From positions 38,915,030 to 38,979,029 of the forward strand of contig CM057841.1 of assembly GCA_030068075.1 (NCBI GenBank): a DNA stretch of 64,000 nt, read 5' to 3'. The notes beneath the pieces are model-generated. The model saw only the letters and a list, made by a program, of their open reading frames with translations. It did no database searches and had not been told where the DNA came from. The translations under genes were made by a program, and so were the position numbers. Below are positions 58,115 to 64,000 of the stretch, in pieces. Numbering within the stretch: the first letter of the stretch is position 1; every line of letters starts with the position of its first letter. Origin of the DNA: Paguma larvata. Taxonomy: Eukaryota; Chordata; Mammalia; Carnivora; Viverridae.

Positions 58115-60284
58115 ATGCTTGTGTATTAGAATCAGACACTGCCTCCCCAAGATTATATAGAGTCCAGTAATCTGTATATTTCATTAACTACTAAGGTAAT
58201 GCTCTTTTAAGTTATCTTTGGACCAAATTTTAAGAACCTCTGATATGGAAAATATGAATACTAGCAGTTATTGCATGTTGTCTTCCTAAGTCATTCATTG
58301 CAGAGCCCAAAGTCTTTGTTGGACACTCAAAAAAGAGACTAAGTCAGAATTTGCTAGATTTTTTTCACTATTTCAAAAGGCTTAATGTAAGATTCCTTTG
58401 TTTCTAAAGGTAGCTCAGATTAAAGGACAGATATCTGCTGTCTGTTGTTTCAAATTTAATAATTCATTCTTTAAAGCTTTTGCCCTTATGCTTATTTTAA
58501 AATCCATTTTCAATTCAGACTTAGAAATATTTAGGATGTACTAAGATATGGGTTCAATGTGGAATACAAAAGGATATCAGACACTGGTCCCGCATTCATT
58601 CCTACATCTCAGGTTGTTATTGGAGGTAGGAGAGTAAATCACCTAAGAAAATAAAGTACAGCTATCTTATTTTCTAGAACAACAGTTGCATTTGTCTGAT
58701 TAGGGCTTGTATTACATCAAGCAGAACTGAAATAGACAAGGTTAGAAAATAAATAAAATCAGTTTCTGAATCCCAAAGGCCCAGGTTCAGGTACAAGTAC
58801 TGAGACTTGACAAATAAAGTCTTTCCATTTGTAAGAATATCAGTGTCTTATTTATCCAGTGAACCTATATCTGTGTTTTAACGGTCATTTTATTCTACTG
58901 CCCCCTTTCTCCCCAGCCCTTTTCTATTTATCTGAACAACCAAAAGAAATAGTAACAGAAAGTCATTGGGGGCAAGTAAAACATTTTTGAATAGACCAAG
59001 GAGGAGCCCCAGTTTAGGGATAAACTAGTCCTTTTCAGCACATGTCATACTGACAGCTCTCTTACCCGGTATCTTGCAGTGAGACAGATAATATCACAGC
59101 ATGGCATGGAGACAAAGAACTGAAGGGCCAAAACAGAGCCCTCAGAAAGGTGTTGAGTTATTGATTTTTTTTCTTCTTAAATCACATTGCTCTGAAAATG
59201 GAGAAGCTGAGCGTCTAAGAGGAAAGATGGTTTCAACTTTATACCTCCTTGAATCCTAAATACTAGGAAAGAACTGAGGAATGTGATAAGTGTTTTAAAG
59301 AAAATCTATGCAGATATGAAACTCAATGGTAGCAATGGGACTAGAGCCCACTTTTTCTCTCTTTATGGTTTTTTTTTGTTGTTTATTTCTGTCATTCTGT
59401 TTTTATATGTTTTTGTTTACTTTTAAGGACACATTAAATGGGATTCTGATAAGTCACGGATAAAATAATTTTGATGGGTAGAAAAATGATTTTTCTCTTG
59501 TCCTATCTTCCTTTGTGATAATCTCCAAGAAATGCTATGGATCACAGCAGTTCTTCACAAGACATTCAAAGAGGAAGTAGGAGGATTGCCAAACTAGGAT
59601 ATCTTCCTTTCCTGCCCACCAGAATAGAAGCAACCACTTCTGCTTCAACAGAAAGCTCCTATTCCAGGCAATCAGAGTAGCTTGGGTTGGGTCCCCTGCT
59701 TATGCTGAGATATTCTTGTCTCCGCAGTGATCTTGGAATGAACCACCTTTACAAAAACAGAATAATTCCACTCTCCAATTAATGCCTGAAGGTAAGCTAA
59801 ATAATGCTCTTTTTCATGTATGGTGAACAACTTCCACCAGTATGGAATGGATGGCAAGAAAACAATTAAAATAGCATTTTTAAAGTTCTTCATCTATAGA
59901 TAATTATGACTATGGGAATTTTCCCTTCATTTCCTCCAGGATTTATGACTAATTTATGAAATAGGTATTATTATCCATCAGATATATGTATATACATGTG
60001 CATACGCACACAGAGAACTCAAATTCCAACCCTAGTTTCTCCATCTTCAAACCTGTTTTCTCTTACCTGTGTCATGATATTTTCTCCTCAGAAATACAAA
60101 GTATTTTGCAATTTCAAAATGGTGATGCTTTGAATTGTTATGTGAGATTCTAACATTCTGTAATAATTACCCACATATTTTGTTCATCGTTTACTGTTTG
60201 ACTCATGTCTGAAAATTCGGTTTTCACCTGAGTGTTTTGAATGGGAACATTATGATGGAATGAAACAAAAAAAATGCTCATTTA
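58115..60284. other. About 2.2 kb with no recognisable gene
   Basis: Unique-looking. A weak MIR-like stretch may lie at 58750-58840. The 73-codon reverse frame at 59672-59893 lacks a domain. Confidence 0.5.
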
Positions 60285-60435
60285 AACACAGACTTGAACC
60301 CTGACTATGCCAGCAAGTAATGATATAAACATGGATGAATTAACCAGTCTCCTGGGGTCTCAGTTCTCTTGTCTTGAAAATGAGAACACAATTGCTCTCT
60401 TAGACAGTTGTGATGATTAATATTAATGAGAACTG
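60285..60435 (+). mobile_element. MIR SINE, sense
   Basis: 'ACAGACTTGAACCCTGACTA', 'CTCAGTTCTCTTGTCTTGAA' (MIR 'ctcagtttcctcatctgtaa') and 'GTGATGATTAATATTAATGA' occur in order. Confidence 0.75.
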
Positions 60436-61356
60436 AAAAAACCCTTGTGTGTATCAGGAATTGGAATGCATGCTACTACTTTGTTTTACTTTCGATCTGT
60501 TTTTTCATCTTCTCTACTTTCTACTTCCATTCCTCCAGACTCATTACATCCTCTTACTTCTGGATGGTCTGGATTGTGTCCAATTTCTCATACGAGAAAT
60601 GGAAATAAACAGATAAATCAATCCTGGTTTTACCACACAAGCCCTCTCCCGAGACTTCCTGTGTCATGTTTGATAGGATGGAGTTGATTGTATTTTATTT
60701 GTAGTTGTGTTGGAATTTGTGTCTTCTTTTAGGAGTGAATGTGTTCACTTTAATTTGTTAAACTAAATGTACAAAGTTCTGTCTCCAGTTAACTAATCAT
60801 CATCACCATCGTCACAAACATATGAATAACAGATCTTAGACAGCAGAATCAATAATCCCCTGCTTTATGTCATTTTCCCTATCATCTGCCTCTCAGTGGA
60901 GAACAGAAGCCTGACAGTATCATTAAAGTAAATCCTTTCACGTTGGGCAGACTGGGAGAAGGAACTCTGGAATCGGGTATGGAGAAAAAGAAAAAAGTCT
61001 TCCCACAGGAGTGCACATACATGTGGATTGAAAAGTAGGGAATGAACTTGACAACTGAATGAAAAGATGGGTGTTTTTCCAGAAAAAAAGTGTGATTTTT
61101 AAGTACTGTGGAGTCATAGGAGAAGATGGTGTGTTTGAGGAATATTTTTCAATATTTTGGAATATTCTGGAAGGTAAGTGGTGGGATATGTGGCAGGATG
61201 TTGGATAGATATGACATACTAAGAAGCTCAGAGATTCTGGAAACCACAGATCACCAATTATGGATAATCTTCAGATTGCCTGCAATATTTTGAAAAATGC
61301 AGATTTCTAGTTTTCACTCTGAATTAATGATTCCACAGATTCAGTGTGAGGCTAAA
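60436..61356. other. No recognisable gene or repeat
   Basis: Unique-looking sequence. The 80- and 60-codon overlapping frames near 60430-60690 have no recognised domain. Confidence 0.5.
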
Positions 61357-61411
61357 CTCTCTCTCTCTCTCTCTCTCTCTCTCATTCACTCAAACACACA
61401 GACAATTTCTC

Positions 61412-61455
<44 letters not shown>

Positions 61456-61577
61456 AATTAAATTTTATTCACATTTTATATATACATAATATGCATATCT
61501 ACATACACATACACATATACAAATTATATACATGTTATACTATAACTATCACACACACACACACACACACACACACA
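61357..61577. repeat. Compound microsatellite cluster
   Basis: (CT)n at 61357-61383, (TA)n(TG)n at about 61415-61452 and (AC)n at 61550-61577, with ATACACAT-type sequence between. The TG and AC runs are mutual complements about 100 bp apart. They encode the Cys/Val and His/Thr runs of a spurious 124-codon frame (61425-61799). Confidence 0.95.
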
Positions 61578-62254
61578 TCTTTTTCAAATACCCAGGTGAT
61601 TACTATTATCAGCCATGTTTCTGTACTGATGATATACATGATAGAGAATCTCAGAGAATATTCTGTTAGAAGGAGAATTGGTGATCTAACAGTGCTGTGC
61701 GTGTCAGAACCATACTTTAGGGATATCAGTCAGTTTAAAATAGAGAATGCAAGGGAACAGTCATTTAAAAAGCTAGCTCTAGAGTGCAAAGGTCAATGAT
61801 TTAACAGTTACTCTCTTGGGGTAAAGATGGTTATTTATGTATAACTGGTAAAGCAGATGGTATAAACACTGGTATTCACCAAGCATCACAAAGTAAATGC
61901 ATCACCGGGGAACCCAAGGTGGAGCTGGAGAGAGAGAACATTCTTAAGAGATATTTTGGTGGTAAATTAGTAGGAGTAAGTCATGAAAATTGGAAAATGG
62001 TTAAACTTAGAAAATGTAAGCATTAAACACTGGATTTTATTGTGAATATGATTTTTAGGTTTCTGTCATATATTCAGATGGTGATGTAGAGTAGGCAGAA
62101 GTGTATATTGGGAAATGTGAAGAGACTAAACGGCTGGGAGACATGTAGCATTTAGAGAGTTGTGGATAATCTGAAGAAGATTGTTTCCTTAACCCACTAG
62201 CTCTGTCTTTTAGCCCACATATACACCTTTGTATTACCCTGACAATTCTTGAAG
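61578..62254. other. No recognisable gene or repeat
   Basis: Unique-looking AT-rich DNA. Confidence 0.45.
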
Positions 62255-62425
62255 TTTACATGGCGGTCAATTTTGTATTTTTATTTATGCATTATTTGTC
62301 TACTGTCTGTCTTCCCAAGGACAGGGAAAGTTCCACAAGGGATGATGCTATTTCTGGTTCATTTGTTCTTTCATGTCCAGAGTCTGGACAGTGCTTGATG
62401 AATATTATATTTGGATGAATAAATA
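62255..62425 (+). mobile_element. L2 LINE 3' end, sense
   Basis: 'CTGTCTTCCCAAGGACAGGG', 'CATGTCCAGAGTCTGGACAG' and 'GCTTGATGAATATTATATTT' follow the L2 3' end. Confidence 0.7.
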
Positions 62426-62439
62426 AACGGTTAGTTAAA

Positions 62440-62566
62440 ATAATTTTTATTTTTATTTTTTAAGGATTTTATTTTTGAGTAAGCTCTACATCCAACATGT
62501 TGCTTGAACCCACAGGCCAAAGATCAAGAGTCATATGCTCCACTACTGAGTTAGCCAGGCACCTGT
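62440..62566 (-). mobile_element. Older carnivore SINE, antisense
   Basis: Plus-strand view: 'TTTATTTTTGAGTAAGCTCT', 'GCTTGAACCCACAGGCC', 'GATCAAGAGTCATATGCTCC', end 'TAGCCAGGCACCTG'. It is the same older subfamily as 3077-3242 and 63831-63938. Confidence 0.82.
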
Positions 62567-62703
62567 TTGAATAATTTTTAAACAAAACCACAATTTTTAA
62601 CTAAATCACATCCTTTTGCAAACATAATATCAAGGAAAAAAGATACCTCAGTAGATTCTTTCACTGCCAAAAATCCAATACTATTAGAAATGATACTACT
62701 TTT

Positions 62704-62896
62704 GGGGCACTTGGGTGGTGCAGTAGGTTAAGTGTCTGATTTTGGCTCAGGTCATGGTCTTGGGTCCATGTGTCTGAGCCCTGCATTAGGCTCTGTGCTG
62801 ACAGCTCAGCGCCTGGAGCCTGCTTCAGATTCTGTGTCTCCTTGTGTCTCTGACTCTAGCCCACTCACGCTCTGTCTCCCTCTCCCTCAAAAGTAC
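62704..62896 (+). mobile_element. CanSINE, sense
   Basis: Head 'GGGGCACTTGGGTGGTGCAG', body 'GCTCTGTGCTGACAGCTCAG', tail 'CTCCCTCAAAAG' without a long A-run. The 81-codon frame here is SINE-derived. Confidence 0.9.
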
Positions 62897-63604
62897 TTTC
62901 GGTCTGCAATTATGAAACCCAAATATCTAGAATTACAGTTCCATCATAATTTTGTCTTTTCCTATAATAAAATGTAATATATAAATCACCAGGATGCTAA
63001 TTATATAGTAGATTATGAATATGGCTTATCTCATTGATGTTACGAACTACAAACTTACTTATGGAGCTACTACTCTTCTCAAAATACAACGACAATCCTG
63101 GGAACAATTTAAGGGATAAACTTTAAAAGTAAAATATTAAATGAGATAAATACAGTGTTAAATATAATTTTCATAGCCTTAATTATACAAGTTATGGAAG
63201 CAAAAGTAAAATTTGTATTGAGTAACATATGTTAGTAAATTTATATTCAGCTCTCTCAAATCAAATGATACAGCCCACTTTTATAGCTCTAGAAGTACTT
63301 TATTCTATGGAACACTGAACTAATGACCAGATATAAAGAATTTTCTGCTAGCTTTAACTTAGTTCTGAAAAGTCATAGCAAATGCAATAAAATTATATTG
63401 CATCTTGTATTATTGATATTTGTGTTACTTTCTCTCTTTGAGTCGGTTCTTTTTTTATATTCTAAGATGGGATATGAAAAAATAATATCAGGAAACTCTC
63501 AGTGGCAAATAAGTCTAATGAGAATGAGTGAATGGATGAATGAGAAAGGAAACACTGCCTTAAATTCCTCTGACAAAGTTTCCAAGAGTGACAGATACTT
63601 AGGT
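62897..63604. other. No recognisable gene or repeat
   Basis: AT-rich. The 94-codon frame 63323-63607 has no recognised domain. Confidence 0.5.
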
Positions 63605-63755
63605 TAGTCCAACTACATCATTTTACATGGCTGTAAACTTAGACCCAAGGAGTTGGAGCGTTTTTTCCAAAATCATATGTCTAGTTAGTTAAGAAAGATA
63701 CTAAGATTATAATTCAAATCATCTAATGAACTTCTTTACTGTAGTGTGTCCCAGT
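63605..63755 (-). mobile_element. MIR SINE, antisense
   Basis: 'CATTTTACATGGCTGTAAAC', 'CCAAAATCATATGTCTAGTT' and 'CTTCTTTACTGTAGTGTG' fit antisense MIR order with many substitutions. Confidence 0.6.
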
Positions 63756-63830
63756 GTCTGGGAAATGGTCAAGCTAGGAGAAATTGGTCTATTACTTTCC
63801 CTGTGTTTAATGGGCATTTCTTCTTCTTCT

Positions 63831-63938
63831 TTTTAAAAATTTATTTATTTAAGTAATCTCTACACCCGATGTAGGGCTTGAAATTGTGCCCCTGAGACCA
63901 AGGGTCACATGCTCTTCTGACTGAGCCAGGAAGGCACC
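63831..63938 (-). mobile_element. Older carnivore SINE, antisense
   Basis: Plus-strand view: 'TTTATTTATTTAAGTAATCT', 'TACACCCGATGTAGGGCTTG', 'GGGTCACATGCTCTTCTGAC', end 'GAGCCAGGAAGGCACCCC'. A short, old subfamily copy. Confidence 0.85.
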
Positions 63939-64000
63939 CCTTATTGGGCACTTATTTAAGGAAAGGAAGCAATATAAGCACAAGTCTCGCTTGTTCACAA

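Noticed and set aside
61425..61799. 124-codon frame with Cys-Val and Thr-His runs
   Set aside because: Translated (TG)n and (AC)n microsatellites.

Overview
This window looks like nuclear DNA from a cat-family carnivore. It is AT-rich and poor in CpG. It carries many tRNA-Lys-derived CanSINE copies whose heads and bodies read like the felid version (GGGCGCCTGGGTGGCTCAG head, GCTCTGTGCTGACAGCTCAG body), together with carnivore-type LINE-1 sequence. Family assignments come from remembered consensus patterns, not from a database search.

I see no protein-coding host gene, no exon with convincing splice sites, no rRNA, functional tRNA or known ncRNA, and no CRISPR array. The longest open frame is 150 codons, and the open frames are explained by chance, by L1 remnants or by SINE and microsatellite sequence. 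The window is best read as intergenic or deep-intronic DNA, and nothing here tells which gene, if any, it lies in.

Layout. 0.4-5 kb: old L1 pieces; one L1 3' end has taken three SINEs at one target site (964-1663). 5-11 kb: sparse old SINEs and MIRs. 11.0-18.3 kb: a nearly full-length, inactive carnivore L1 on the + strand with 5'UTR, broken ORF1, broken ORF2 and 3'UTR, carrying two later SINEs. 18.3-24.5 kb: L2 and old L1M remnants. 24.5-27.8 kb: old antisense L1M pieces with a SINE and a long (TG)n. 33.1-36.6 kb: a sense L1 ORF2 piece abutting an antisense L1 that keeps its 5' end. 41.9-42.9 kb: a solo gammaretrovirus-like LTR with 4-bp target duplications, next to an older MaLR-type LTR. 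48.5-50.8 kb: more antisense L1. The remaining intervals hold unique-looking DNA with scattered MIR, L2 and SINE copies and microsatellites.

The parts do not form a pathway. The history that can be read is layered retrotransposition: MIR and L2 first, then L1M and MaLR, then carnivore L1, then CanSINEs (some with intact target-site duplications) and the class I ERV LTR. I found no candidate for a new gene system. The most informative items are the serial SINE insertions, the L1 with an apparent 5' extension, a foldback duplication inside that L1, and the solo LTR.
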